Positions 9,345-19,154 of a DNA stretch of 23,081 bases are shown here, piece after piece. Source of the stretch: Suillus spraguei (taxonomy: Eukaryota; Basidiomycota; Agaricomycetes; Boletales; Suillaceae); the NCBI GenBank assembly GCA_016800925.1, contig JABCPU010000869.1, positions 1-23,081 of the forward strand. The letters run 5' to 3'. The position numbers and the translations under genes were made by a program. Every line of letters starts with the position of its first letter. The stretch's first letter is position 1. The notes under the pieces were generated by a model, which saw nothing but the letters and a program-made list of their open reading frames with translations, did no database searches and was not told the DNA's origin.

Positions 9345-10817
9345 GTCTAAGAATAATGGCGAAATGAAAGTTTTGGAAGAGGAGCGGGAGGCTTATTGGG
9401 AATGAGAGTCCGAAGACAAGGCTGCCTTATATACGGATGCGAGTCATACGCATCGCGAACACCAACAGAACCTGAACCTGCCCTGCACTGGTTCACCATA
9501 CGTGTTTTTCCCCAAAATTGATGACGATAATTTGAAGATTAGCAACTTCCCTATTAGTCTGTCGGTCTCAGTGTGGTTTGCAAATTGGTGCCGCGACGCA
9601 GGCTACGCGGACCACGTGGCTCTTGCGTGGTTCCGATATTTCGCGGAAGAGTACGCAGACCGCTGAACGTTGTCTGCAGACAACCAGCACTGTGAACAAG
9701 CTACATCTGAATCGTACTGAACGTTCTTGTCATTCTCGACAATGATACTCCCATCTAGTCACACGTTCTTAGTAGTCCTGACGAGTCACCGTCAAGGTTT
9801 GCACAGGATCTGGACCAAGTTTGCTTAGTCTAACTCTCTCGTTCGCTTCCGTGATTCAAATGGCAACCTAACCTAACCTAATATTATCACTCCCCGCTGG
9901 CGTGACAATCGGAGTAATCACAAGGAATAATACAAGGCCACCGTGACTGACAGTTTTGTTTTCTCTTGGTGCAGCCCTTACTCAGGCTCACATGTTTCAC
10001 AGCCCATCGGAACAACATCGGAATGCAACAACTTGGGGTTGCATAAATCGCGGTAAACAGCGGACGGACTAACGGCAGAATGCGAGAGTCATTGTGACCA
10101 AGTCACATGTGCTAGCTCCCGATAGAGTCACTTCAGCTTTCAAGCTCTTAGCCATGAGTACTACTCTATAGGTATCCTTCGAGATTCTACTTTGCCAGTT
10201 GAGCGAATTGAGGAAATTCTCCAGGAAATTTCTCTGAGCCCCGTGTGGGTCTTTCCACCAACCGTGACGTCAGGCCTTGAATCGTTGCCCCACGGACTCC
10301 GATATATTTGTGGCCAATGCGGTCAGGCCTGCACAATTATGGATGATGAGACAAGTTTTCGAGCTGGGCACCTCTCTTTCAGGTCACGCTTAACTATCAT
10401 GGTCCTTCTCTTTGTGCTGGCATGCGCAATCAAAATGTATGGCATCATTCATCGCTTGACGAGTGATGAGCTGTCATTCCCATCCCGCGGATGACTGGCC
10501 ATACCCTCTAGGAACTTTCCAGTCATGCAGAGTGGTGGCACGCTTGTTTATAATAGCCACCGCTAAAATCTTTGCTCCGACCCGAAAAAATTACCGCATC
10601 GATCAACTTTATTCATCTGCCCCTGCACCCTCATGCGAATGGGGGTGTTCTTTAATCCTGGGCTGTGTCACCTCACTATCGCATTGCATATGTTCCCATC
10701 ATTCATTTGTCAGTGCGTCGTGTGAGAATTTCATGAATCATGTGTGGTTCTACTGATGCAGACGGTTTCATGCCTACCTCACTGGCAGATTATCTACTAT
10801 CAGTCAGCGGCTGTTTC
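9345..10817. other. Intergenic DNA between MIOX and the aldo-keto reductase
   Basis: About 1.5 kb without a supportable gene. It holds a CACGTG E-box-like palindrome near 9613 and three tandem CCTAA units near 9869. Short plus-strand frames at 10192-10756 lack motifs and splice borders. The MIOX promoter must lie at its left end. Confidence 0.5.
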
Positions 10818-11986
10818 CTACTTGGTTGGAGCAGGCCAATTATCGAAACCGAGGTCAATACCTGGACAACATATCGTTATTTTCGCGGGTATTAGCAATA
10901 CTCACCCCAAAGAGGCATGATGGAACGCTTCCGCTTGCCACTTGCTACTACACCGTCAAGGATTTTGATATCCTCTGGTGTCAGCAAGCTGTATGCCTCT
11001 AGCGCACCGGTCAAGTTAGATTCGATACGAGACGGCGTCGCTGATTTGGGAAGGACAATGATGTCCTTCGCGACTACAATCAAACACGTCATTATATTGC
11101 ACATGGCGAATGACAATCATGCACGCACACAGGACATCGGATGTGCTCTTGAGGCCATACTTCTTTGCGATCTCTGTGGCGGTCTCATCGGTCAACTGGT
11201 CGAACCAAGTGGCGAGTATGCTTGTGGAACGATGTTCTTCGACTTTAAGTATTCAAGGAGTTTGAGCTGTGGATTGTACAGATGAATCTCGAGCTACATG
11301 GTTCAATATGGTCAGTTTTGAATTATTACATTACGTCGAACACACCTGATTAGCAGCCGGGATGATCTCAGCTGTGGGCAGAATCCTCTCGAGTACCGTC
11401 TGGGAGAAGTTTGATGCGCCGATTGCCTTGACTTTACCCCTCTTTACCATAGCTTCCATACTCTTCCAGGTGTATATGATGTCCCAGGATTCATCAACGT
11501 CACGATTTCCGTTCGGGCGCATCGGCATGACAGGGTGATTCCCATTTGGGTTCATGGCAATAGGCCAGTGCACCAGGTAAACTGATGGATGCGATTGTCA
11601 GTGTCAGTCATAGAAATACAGATCTCACGGTCCAGATATGTTGTTTCCAGGTTGCGAGTGTCTGGTCGAGGCAGTCCTCAACACGTTTATGGTACGTATC
11701 CCAAAGCTTGCTGGTGATCTATCAATACACAGGTGAACAGGGTAATGAACCTGTGAGATGTGCTGTACGCACAAACACTTCCTCCCGCGGAACGCCCGAT
11801 GCACGCAGGCTTTCGCCGACCTCCTTTTCGTTCCCATATGCATATGCCCTGTGGTGTATACGTTCATTAGTATCATTTCGCGGTCGACCAGTGTTTCCCA
11901 CCAAGCACAGTCAATGTGTCTATAGCCTGCCTTCAGCGCATATTCAACGGCGCGGGCAACATTCTCCTTGTGAAGGATGGTTTGTG
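10818..11986 (-). CDS. Aldo-keto reductase (NADPH-dependent), 5' exon unresolved
   Basis: AKRs are cytosolic TIM-barrel oxidoreductases that reduce aldehydes and sugars with NADPH. Exons read 11986-11902, 11848-11773, 11718-11629, 11581-11346, 11293-11129, 11073-10906 and 10861-10818. The catalytic tetrad is visible: Asp in AGYRHIDCAW, Tyr in AYAYGNEKEVGESLRASG, Lys in ITSKLWDTYHKRVEDCLDQT and His in YLVHWPIAMNPNG. Then come GKVKAIGASNFS, EIHLYNPQLKLLEYLKSKNI, the cofactor-site IIVLPKSATPSRIESN and the typical end WGIDLGFDNWPAPTK. Single-base losses occur at about 11649 (ACCTTGGAA reduced to ACCTGGAA) and about 11194 (TTT to TT). Around the 11129/11073 splice about five residues usual in the family are absent. 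The first exon, expected to hold the MxxxLNxGxxIPxxGxGTW-type strand, is not clean in 11987-12126. Substrate cannot be read from sequence. Confidence 0.85.
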
Positions 11987-12126
11987 CTAACAGGTCAAGT
12001 TGCTGAAGGACAATAGTCAAACCATGCTCATTGAAAATACACGTATTGACCCAGGTCACTCGATGTGTAAGTTATACCCAAAACGGATTTGAAAATTTAA
12101 AGTAACATGAAGTTCGAGGTAAATAA

Positions 12127-13883
12127 CTACTCGAAATCAAGTACTTCGAAACCCTGTAGAACTTCACGCTTGATGATGCCCTGTTCACCTGCTTGTGACA
12201 TACTAATTGTGGTCATGATTTCGAATATTAGGAACGTCACCCTGTTTGCTTCCATGGTCATATCAGTTGAAAGGAACTTCTCTTCAATGGTAGTCTCAAT
12301 ATACGGGAGACCAGATCCAAGTGGCTCCACAAACAGGCTTGAACTCGGCAAGATTTCGCCACCTTCTATAAGCCTTTGATTCCTTCTTGTTCGTTCCCAG
12401 CCTTGAAGTTCACCACTCGATGAGGATTAAAGTCGCGGATGCATAGTGGTCTCTCCGAGTTCTGGTCGCCGACCAAAGATGCACTCCGGAAGCCAAAGAC
12501 AGAGTGTTTGCATGGATCGAATGAACTCTCCTCGAAGGACCGAGTGTGAGTTGGGCCCCAGCTGGACCAAGGCAGATTTGGGGAGTTTTCGTTTGCTTGG
12601 CCGTAGTGGCTCGTGTAGGTGGACTCGAGTTCCAAGAGGGTGTTACGCTCGACATAAGAAGTAAAGCAAGGATTTTCAGCGAGGGACTCCCCTGAAATGT
12701 CCATACTGAGAGCGATTAATTGGTTGTGCGTGCAGGCATGGGATGGGATAGGGCTGAAGCCGATGCATGAGTATTCAAAGGAGCTGTGCAAGGCAGGGAG
12801 CGCGAATTTAGCGGTGAGTTGGAGGGAATGGGAGGAATGGATGAGGGAATATAATAACAGTTCCTTTGCGTTAACGACGAGAATTTTGTCGTTTGTCAGG
12901 AAACTGAAATTCATCGTTTTGCAAGTTGGATCGAATACTTCGAGGCACTACAAGTCCAGATGATTCATCGGTCACAAAAAAACGATGCCAGGAGATTTAC
13001 TGACCTGAAAAGTGTCCTTTGACTTCCAGTTCCAAATTTGCAAAAAGTCGGCGATCCCACCATTTACTTTGTTAACTTTTCTGAACAGAACACCAAATAG
13101 TCCCCGAAAATTGAGGATATCGGAGTGAAGGGGTTGAATGACTCCGAATCGACTTCGTCGTCGAGTGCTTTCACGGAAGAGAATGCAACTTCAGGATGGA
13201 CTTTGTTTTCTGAGAGTGATCTGAAAATGACATCATACGCATATCTCTCCCTTGATATTCATTAATTAATAGTCTGTCTTGGATGCGACTTGGAGGAACT
13301 ACTCACCTTGAGGGTGCTCTGACAAGGAGAATCACGAGATCCTCTGCGACAGAAAAGTTGTAATGCGAGATTACGCTCGGGCTGTCGAGTTTGCAGTTCC
13401 ATTCACGCAAGCTCATGGTATTAGAGTGTCTATCTTCCAGCTGGGGCTGGAGAAACACGATTTGTTGCTGAGATTCCACTGGAAATCCCATAACACTGCA
13501 GGACCATCGGTGCATATTTGGGGAATACAAAATGTTGATGGGGTGTCTTTGAGAGTACTCGGCTCTCTGCCACGCTGATTCGCTTTGTAGAAGCGACTTA
13601 TGAAGTGTTGGGATGTCCGAGCCAGGGGTTGAGGCACCGGAATCGCATTGAAATATTCGAGGTCAATCGAATATAGTAGCTCCGAGGAAGAGTCAATGAT
13701 TTGTCGAATATAGTTGGATACCTAGAGTGATTGAGTTAATAATACTGACAAAGAAATTTTTGTACTTACTCGGCGTGCTCGTACTAGATCGTACACATTT
13801 AGACGTCCAAGTATGTCTATGACGATTTCGACAGGGAAATCCAAGAGTCTTAACTTGGAAGTGAGCTGATGAACTTGATTCAT
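12127..13883 (-). CDS. F-box protein, agaric type
   Basis: F-box proteins are substrate adaptors of SCF ubiquitin ligases, binding SKP1 through the N-terminal F-box. Four exons: 13883-13770, 13721-13307, 13220-13005 and 12947-12127. The start MNQVHQLTSKLRLLDFPVEI leads into the F-box (residues about 10-55: LLDFPVEIVIDILGRLNVYD, then LVRARRVSNYIRQIIDSS). The rest resembles a beta-rich C-terminal domain with FLTNDKILVVNAKELLLYSL, SFEYSCIGFSPIPSHACTHN, LPWSSWGPTHTRSFEESSFD and HSVFGFRSASLVGDQ, ending near VLDFE. The length would be about 522 aa. Three single-base losses break the frame, all in runs: about 13416 (CCC to CC, IPMSLREW), about 13067 (GG to G, KLTKVNGG) and about 12376 (AAAA to AAA, IKRLIEGGE). 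Adding three makes the exon sum divisible by three. The target is unknown. Its stop lies about 140 bp from the AKR's first resolved exon, same strand. Confidence 0.82.
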
Positions 13884-14804
13884 GGTTGAAAATTTAGTGC
13901 TACAAGTATTTCAGGAAGTGAGACTCAGTTGCAAGATTTTCAGAAGATGTCAACGAACCTTGTTGGCTTGCAACTTTCAATCAAAGAAACGACGAGGCCA
14001 AGAATGTGCAGGTTAATAAATTGTGTGGATAGAGCTCGATTAAAACTGCAAAGGATTTATGATGGCAGACAAAATTCGAGCAAGGCTCCATTTTATATGC
14101 CCATTCATTACATCGGATGTTTCGGTACGACGGCTAACGCCACAGGGTAGACTCGTGACCAGCCCCTGATAGCCACAGGGGCTAATTCCACGTAAGCATG
14201 GTTTGAGTATGACGTAAGCATTTTCACGTGATGGACTACTGGGAGAGTACCAACTACCAAGTTAGATGTTGGTTGTACCCGTTCTCAGTACAATTCAAAT
14301 GTGCAGCACATTCTTCCTCATTTCATTCCACGCATGGTTTCGAACCTCTGCTAAATTGTCCCGGACGGTGTCACTTTCGACAATCATTCTCGTCTGGAGT
14401 CTGCAGCACGTGTCCCCTACAAATACCGTAGCCCAAAGACATAGGGCACGATCCGCCTACACTTGATCTGTCTTGAGGTATTTATACTAATTTGGAGGTC
14501 TCCATCGGTGTTCTACCAAGGTCGAGACGTGTACTATGCGCTTCTGGATTCCAAACACGTTCACACTCTTTCAGCACAGAAAAGAAGACTTTCGAAATAG
14601 ATGTAAATGTACATGTGAACGGGGATGAAGGCAAAGAAGAAAGGGTATCAAAACGTTTCGAGTGATCTCACGTCGTCGATGTTGCTAGGCGATGTAAGGT
14701 ACTTTGCAACAGTACTCTATGCAACAATACATACTTATTGAATTCACCCCGTCCAATGTATAGGTAGACAGCTGTTAAGTATAATAGGATACAGAATTGT
14801 CAGC
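13884..14804. other. Intergenic DNA upstream of the F-box gene
   Basis: Apart from the hairpin at 14161-14183 and a repeated acgtaagca motif at about 14193 and 14212, I see only short unconvincing frames. A CACGTG site lies near 14225. Confidence 0.45.
14161..14183. repeat. Perfect 8-bp inverted repeat with 7-nt loop
   Basis: AGCCCCTG and CAGGGGCT pair perfectly around the loop ATAGCCA. It lies in non-coding DNA about 280 bp upstream of the F-box start. It could be a protein-binding site or chance. It is not a fungal terminator. Confidence 0.5.
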
Positions 14805-15160
14805 TCCTCAACGTGCCAAGCTGATTGCTGAGCTGACGCGTGCTTTCAAACATGAAGAGGGGTTGGTTATTACCCAGCAATTCGATTGGATCGGTATCGA
14901 GTGTGCGCATCGCCCGTGTTCTTGAACAGAATATGGAGCGGCTTGGCGAGTTCATGCAATAGGGCAAGGTCACACTTGTTGCACATATACAGCAGGTTCG
15001 CTCGCTTGCATACCAAGTGGGATTGATCATCTCACCGACGGACGTTCTATCTGTAGCTAAAGACTATATCCAAGCACAACTAGCGCTGCTTCTCAGTTCT
15101 GGAGACGTGCCTTATGCGATTCCGACACAAAGTGCAGTCTTCCATCTCTGTAGATCGTAG
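14805..15160 (+). CDS. Unrecognised, frame-broken exon
   Basis: Protein-like sequence runs in two frames: APQRAKLIAELTRAFKHEEG then LVITQQFD, and after a shift near 14890 IGSVSSVRIARVLEQNMERL then GEFMQ. A TAG at about 14960 follows, then GKVTLVAHIQQVRSLAYQVG, LIISPTDVLSVAKDYIQAQL and SGDVPYAIPTQSA. The composition is that of a helical protein, and continuity across the breaks suggests a genuine gene piece. I do not recognise the family. A minus-strand frame (14800-15030) overlaps but looks like a shadow. Confidence 0.35.
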
Positions 15161-15371
15161 TAGGTGGCTGATGTGAATTTGAATTTGATGGTGCCTTCAG
15201 AAATCATCGTATTAGGACAAGTCGTAGAGGATACTTACTTTGAATAAGCATTGCTACAGCTAGAATGTCCATGGAGAAGTTGAAGCTTAGGTTGCCGTCG
15301 GCCCGGACCGGCATTTGTGTGAAATTGTCCTTTCTTCACAGTCGACTCAAGTTACAATCACTTGTATGTTA

Positions 15372-15405
15372 TACGCACAAACACGTCCTCTCGCAGAATG
15401 CCCGA
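15372..15405 (-). pseudogene. Tiny aldo-keto reductase-like fragment
   Basis: In reverse complement this reads SGILREDVF followed by GTGCGTAT. It parallels SGVPREEVF plus the GTGCGTAC splice donor in the AKR gene at 11773-11805. Outside this stretch the match fades, although another protein-like minus stretch (MPVRADGNLSFNFSMDILAV, about 15243-15312) lies downstream. It is probably a relic exon end of an AKR paralogue. The short length makes this tentative. Confidence 0.35.
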
Positions 15406-15620
15406 TTGTGACAATCGAACACGCATTGACGAGCTCAGCGACCCAGCTCAGAAAACATATGGCTTCAAAAGTAATCCGAACCTTGGAGTCCATCAACATT
15501 CACTTGATAATGACATATCAGCAATGGCTTTAATGCAGATAGTATAGCGTCAAAGCATGGCGTGACATGGGTACCATAAGAAGCATGACATGAAGTGTGA
15601 AACGATGTGTAGGGATTATT

Positions 15621-16603
15621 TTAGGCAGTCCTGAATGAATTACGTGAGCACAAGATCTCGTAGGATGATAGTCCAAAACATACTTGTGGTGGGAGGCTTT
15701 GATGGCTGCGACCTTGGCCTTCTTCTCAGCAACACGCTTCTGCATAAGGGCACTAGAGGAGAGGTTACTATGGCGGACCGGGTTGCGTGCGTTTGTCACT
15801 TACTCGTATTCTGCCTTCTGCTCCTTCTGGCGGTCAATCCGGCGACGGTTAAGAGAGCGGAGGTGACGGCGGCGTTGGAGACGGATGGGAGTAACCAATC
15901 TCTGGATTTTGGGTCTGGGTTAAGGAGAAAACTTCAGCCCAGAAAAGAAAGCTAGTTGACGGTATACTGACGCTTTGGTGTAAGGTTTGGCGTTTTCCTT
16001 TTTCGAGCTCTTCACCTCACGTCTTACAACGTACTTCCTGACATCGTCCTCCTTCGACAAGTTGAAGAACCTTCTTATCTTCGTCGCCCTTTTAGGACCA
16101 AGTCGCTTGGGCAGAACGGTGTCGGTGAGCCCAGGGACATCATTATCACCCTGTTTAACGATGACGACAGAGAGGACGGCAATATCAGGACCGACTATGC
16201 AGCCACGAACGGATTTGCGCTTCCTCTCGCCTGAGCGGCTTGCGCGGTAGCAAGAGTGGTTGTCGGTCAAGAGAAGTCTGACACGAGAGGGGAGCAGAAC
16301 GCCCTGCATCATGGGGAAACCCTGCTTGTCGTTACCACCGGTGATACGGAAAATGTAACCCTTCCATTCGTCTCCAAGGATATCTGCCTCGACCTCTTGC
16401 GAGATCTTCTTGTCAAAGAAGATACGGCTAATTTCAAGTATTTTGGTTAGTTTTCAAAGGAAGATTTGTGCCAATCATACAATCTCTTCTCATCGTCGAT
16501 GTTAATAGTCTTTTGAGCCCCAGTGGCGGGTCTGGACCGAACGTCAGTTTCAACTGTATTGAACATGTTGAACATCGAACGCACTGGCAATATTGATCTT
16601 CAT
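15621..16603 (-). CDS. RPS6: 40S ribosomal protein S6 (eS6)
   Basis: A component of the small ribosomal subunit and the classic TOR/S6-kinase target in eukaryotes. Six exons: 16603-16585, 16531-16481, 16427-15972, 15914-15804, 15752-15684 and 15630-15621 (the last encodes only the end of a Lys codon, Thr, Ala and the stop). Recognisable blocks are [139 protein letters not shown] and [21 protein letters not shown]. The exon sum is 716 nt, one base short of 239 codons. The break lies at the exon 1/2 junction, where ACCCGCC stands for the expected ACCCCGCC (about 16528), unless a weak alternative donor (GTTCGA) is used. DDEKR replaces the usual DDERKLR order. Divergent from RPS13, 355 bp apart. 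Confidence 0.92.
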
Positions 16604-16958
16604 ACTACCCCGCGGAGAACGGTCAAACCGAGCTTGAAGATGGTATCAACTTCGATAGCTCACCTTACTAGAGGTAAAAAGGCCTTGTCACCGTGGGCTG
16701 CAGCGACGAGTAGTCTTGATCTTGCTGGTTAGCCTGGGCCTTGTGTTCAACAGTAGCAGATCCCGGCTTGTGGCTGAAGTGGAAAATAAGGTTTGCTACT
16801 GTACAGTTGCTAAGCCACACACTAACTTGTCACGCGTCACATACCTTTCCGTGAACACGTCCAACGACACTCCTCAAGACATCCTCTCCGCAAATAAAAA
16901 CTGTGAGCATTCTGTGAAGTGATATTGTTCAAAGCTGATCAGATGGTTCAGATTCATC
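16604..16958. promoter_or_regulatory. Shared divergent promoter of RPS6 and RPS13
   Basis: The two ribosomal protein genes are head-to-head with 355 bp between start codons, so both promoters lie here. An ACGCGT motif is near 16840. A GTGAGC...TTCAG pair at about 16902-16951 could be a 5'-UTR intron of RPS13, common in fungal ribosomal protein genes. The motif assignment is inference. Confidence 0.55.
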
Positions 16959-17592
16959 ATGGGTCGTATGCATGCTCCCGGCAAGGGCATTTGTGCGTAG
17001 CAAGATGTTCTTTATTACCACATGGGATCTATTCTGATCATCATCATCAGCGTCCTCTGCCCTTCCTTACAAGCGTTCCCCTCCTTCGTGGCTCAAGACT
17101 ACGCCAGATGAAGTCGTCGAGCACATCATGAAATTGGCTCGCAAGGGTCTCACTCCCTCTCAGATTGGTGTTACCCTCCGTGATTCACATGGTATCCCTC
17201 AAGTGCGCTTCGTCACTGGTAACAAAATTCTCCGTATCCTCAAATCTAACGGTGCGTGCTCTATCAGCCAACTATATTTACAAATACTCACGCACTGAAC
17301 TGTCATCTGCCTTGTTGCCGTGCATTTCTGCTACTGCATCTTGTTTGTACATGCCTTTTGTTTGGGGATAGGATTGGCACCATCCATCCCAGAGGACCTT
17401 TGGCACCTCGTCAAAAAGGCGGTGGCCGTGCGCAAGCACCTTGAAGTCAACCGCAAAGACAAGGACTCCAAGTTCCGTCTTATCTTGATCGAGTCTCGTA
17501 TTCACCGTCTTGCTCGCTACTACAAGACAAAGCAGCAGATCCCTCCTACATTCAAGTATGACTCTGCTACAGCTTCCACTTTGATTGCGTGA
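16959..17592 (+). CDS. RPS13: 40S ribosomal protein S13 (uS15), intact
   Basis: Small-subunit protein of the uS15 family, which binds the central domain of 18S rRNA. Three exons: 16959-16992 ([11 protein letters not shown] plus one base), 17051-17251 and 17372-17592. They sum to 456 nt, exactly 151 residues, the family's standard length. Clear blocks are [77 protein letters not shown] and [20 protein letters not shown], ending ASTLIA. Both introns have GTGCGT donors and AG acceptors. There is no frame break. Its last 38 coding bases recur at 7562-7599 and 22233-22270, so the duplication boundary lies inside its last exon. Confidence 0.97.
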
Positions 17593-19154
17593 ATGGTAGT
17601 TGGGCTTGGGCATGTAGTGGCTATTTGATCATATCCGTATATCATCCCTTCGCTGATAAGTCATGCAAAAAAATTACGATTATGCAGCACTATGAGCAAA
17701 TGTTTGGGCCGGCCCGTGTTAAGAAGATTATAATTTCAGACTTCAAGTATATCATCCACTAATCTAAGGAGTGACTGCTCAACGTTGAATTGAGCATTGT
17801 CGAACGCGGTTCTTCAACTTAAAGTAGGCAGGATATAGTACGACGGACTCGTCATTCGGTCAATGCAGCTGTAAGATAATACAATGCAACCAATATTAAT
17901 AGCAATGATACCAAGTACATGTATGTTAGTGGCTTGGTGGTGGTGAGTTTGATGGCTTTGGTAGAGGTGCTGGCGAGAGGGGCGACTGAAGAGACTTCCA
18001 GGATAGTATTAGTAGCGAGAGGGACGAGAATTAACAAACAGGTAAAACTATCCTGAAAGACGTTTTCTTCAAATACCACAGGAGCGCCAAGGACCTTGCT
18101 GGATGTCCATTGATCCACACATGCTAAAGAAAAAGAACAGCGACAATTGGGATAAATGTCTGTTGAGGACTTGATAAACTGATCGCGGGCCCAACCGACT
18201 CACTAAGGCTCGCGCAATTATGCTCATTGGGTGGTGACATCGAAACCTGATGCATGATGGTAATGATAACGGTCACCAGATGAAGTTCCTGCAAGAATTT
18301 CCAGACACCGCGGACCGCCAAAAAGACATCATCCTTGTTGGATGTTCATTTAGCCATAGATGTCGAAGAAAAGAACGGGATGAATGGATGTCAGATCGAG
18401 TCATGATACGATTGTGCTCGTTGGGGAAATCACAGTGGCAGCAAGGGTAGCGACGATGAAATCTGCATAATGGTAGCGATATGGATAGGCTGTTTCCGAG
18501 TCGCCAAGCAGCACGCCACACTGAATGGGTGAAATTTTGCTACGAGAAAGTGGAGCGGAACGCCAAAAAAGAATAACAGTGATGCATTTGGATGAAGATA
18601 CAATGGTCATTTGACTCACTGAGTGAGGCACAATGCGGCGATTCCGCCCATGAGAAAAATTACGGTGGCGCTGTGGACGAAGACATGTTAGATATGACCA
18701 GAGAACGCCCGGGAAATGGAGGCAAGTCTGTCGCAGACTCTGGCCCAGGGTGAGTCCAAGTCCGAGTCTGCTTATTGGGATAATCACGACGGCGGTGGTT
18801 GAGTGGTGCAAAATTGATGCATAATGTTCGACACTCTTGTCTCAAATCACAAATGTTTTTGCGCCTGAAACAAAAAAACTCGGAGTCATGATGGGCGTTT
18901 GTGGGCGCCAGATGCATCGAAAGAAGTTGATGGTGGTGGCAGTGCCTGTGGTCATGATGTGAACGGTCCCTGTGGCTCTTACTACTATCTGCATTCCGCC
19001 ATCAACATTCGAAGTTCCAGGTAACCACTGTGGACTTGGAGTCATGTCGGAACAATAGCGCTATTCTGGTTTAAAAGCGAGCTGCAATCTGCATCTTCTT
19101 GTCTTCAGCGAGTTCACTTTCATTTACTAACAGAACAGTAACCTAAGTTTCATC
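17593..19154. repeat. RPS13 3' flank and kinase upstream region (copy B)
   Basis: This begins right after the RPS13 stop and ends at the start of the right-hand kinase. It matches 6025-7561 in inverted orientation and, for its first part, copy C at 22271-22905. The RPS13 3' UTR and terminator must be within the first few hundred bases. The small ORF counterpart lies at 17852-18118 (minus), with a longer hydrophobic C-terminus (YMYLVSLLLILVALYYLTAA) than in copies A and C. No recognised gene. Confidence 0.6.

Noticed and set aside
9860..9890. Three tandem CCTAA units, like an interstitial telomere repeat
   Set aside because: Only three units and the wrong period for the usual fungal TTAGGG repeat. 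Chance is enough.
10192..10756. Two overlapping plus-strand ORFs between MIOX and AKR
   Set aside because: No family motif, no splice borders, cysteine/serine-rich chance-like composition, and the first lacks an ATG start.
15920..16312. A truncated RPS6 variant ending in [16 protein letters not shown]
   Set aside because: That tail is translated intron. Splicing at GTCAGT...AACCCAG restores the normal S6 sequence.
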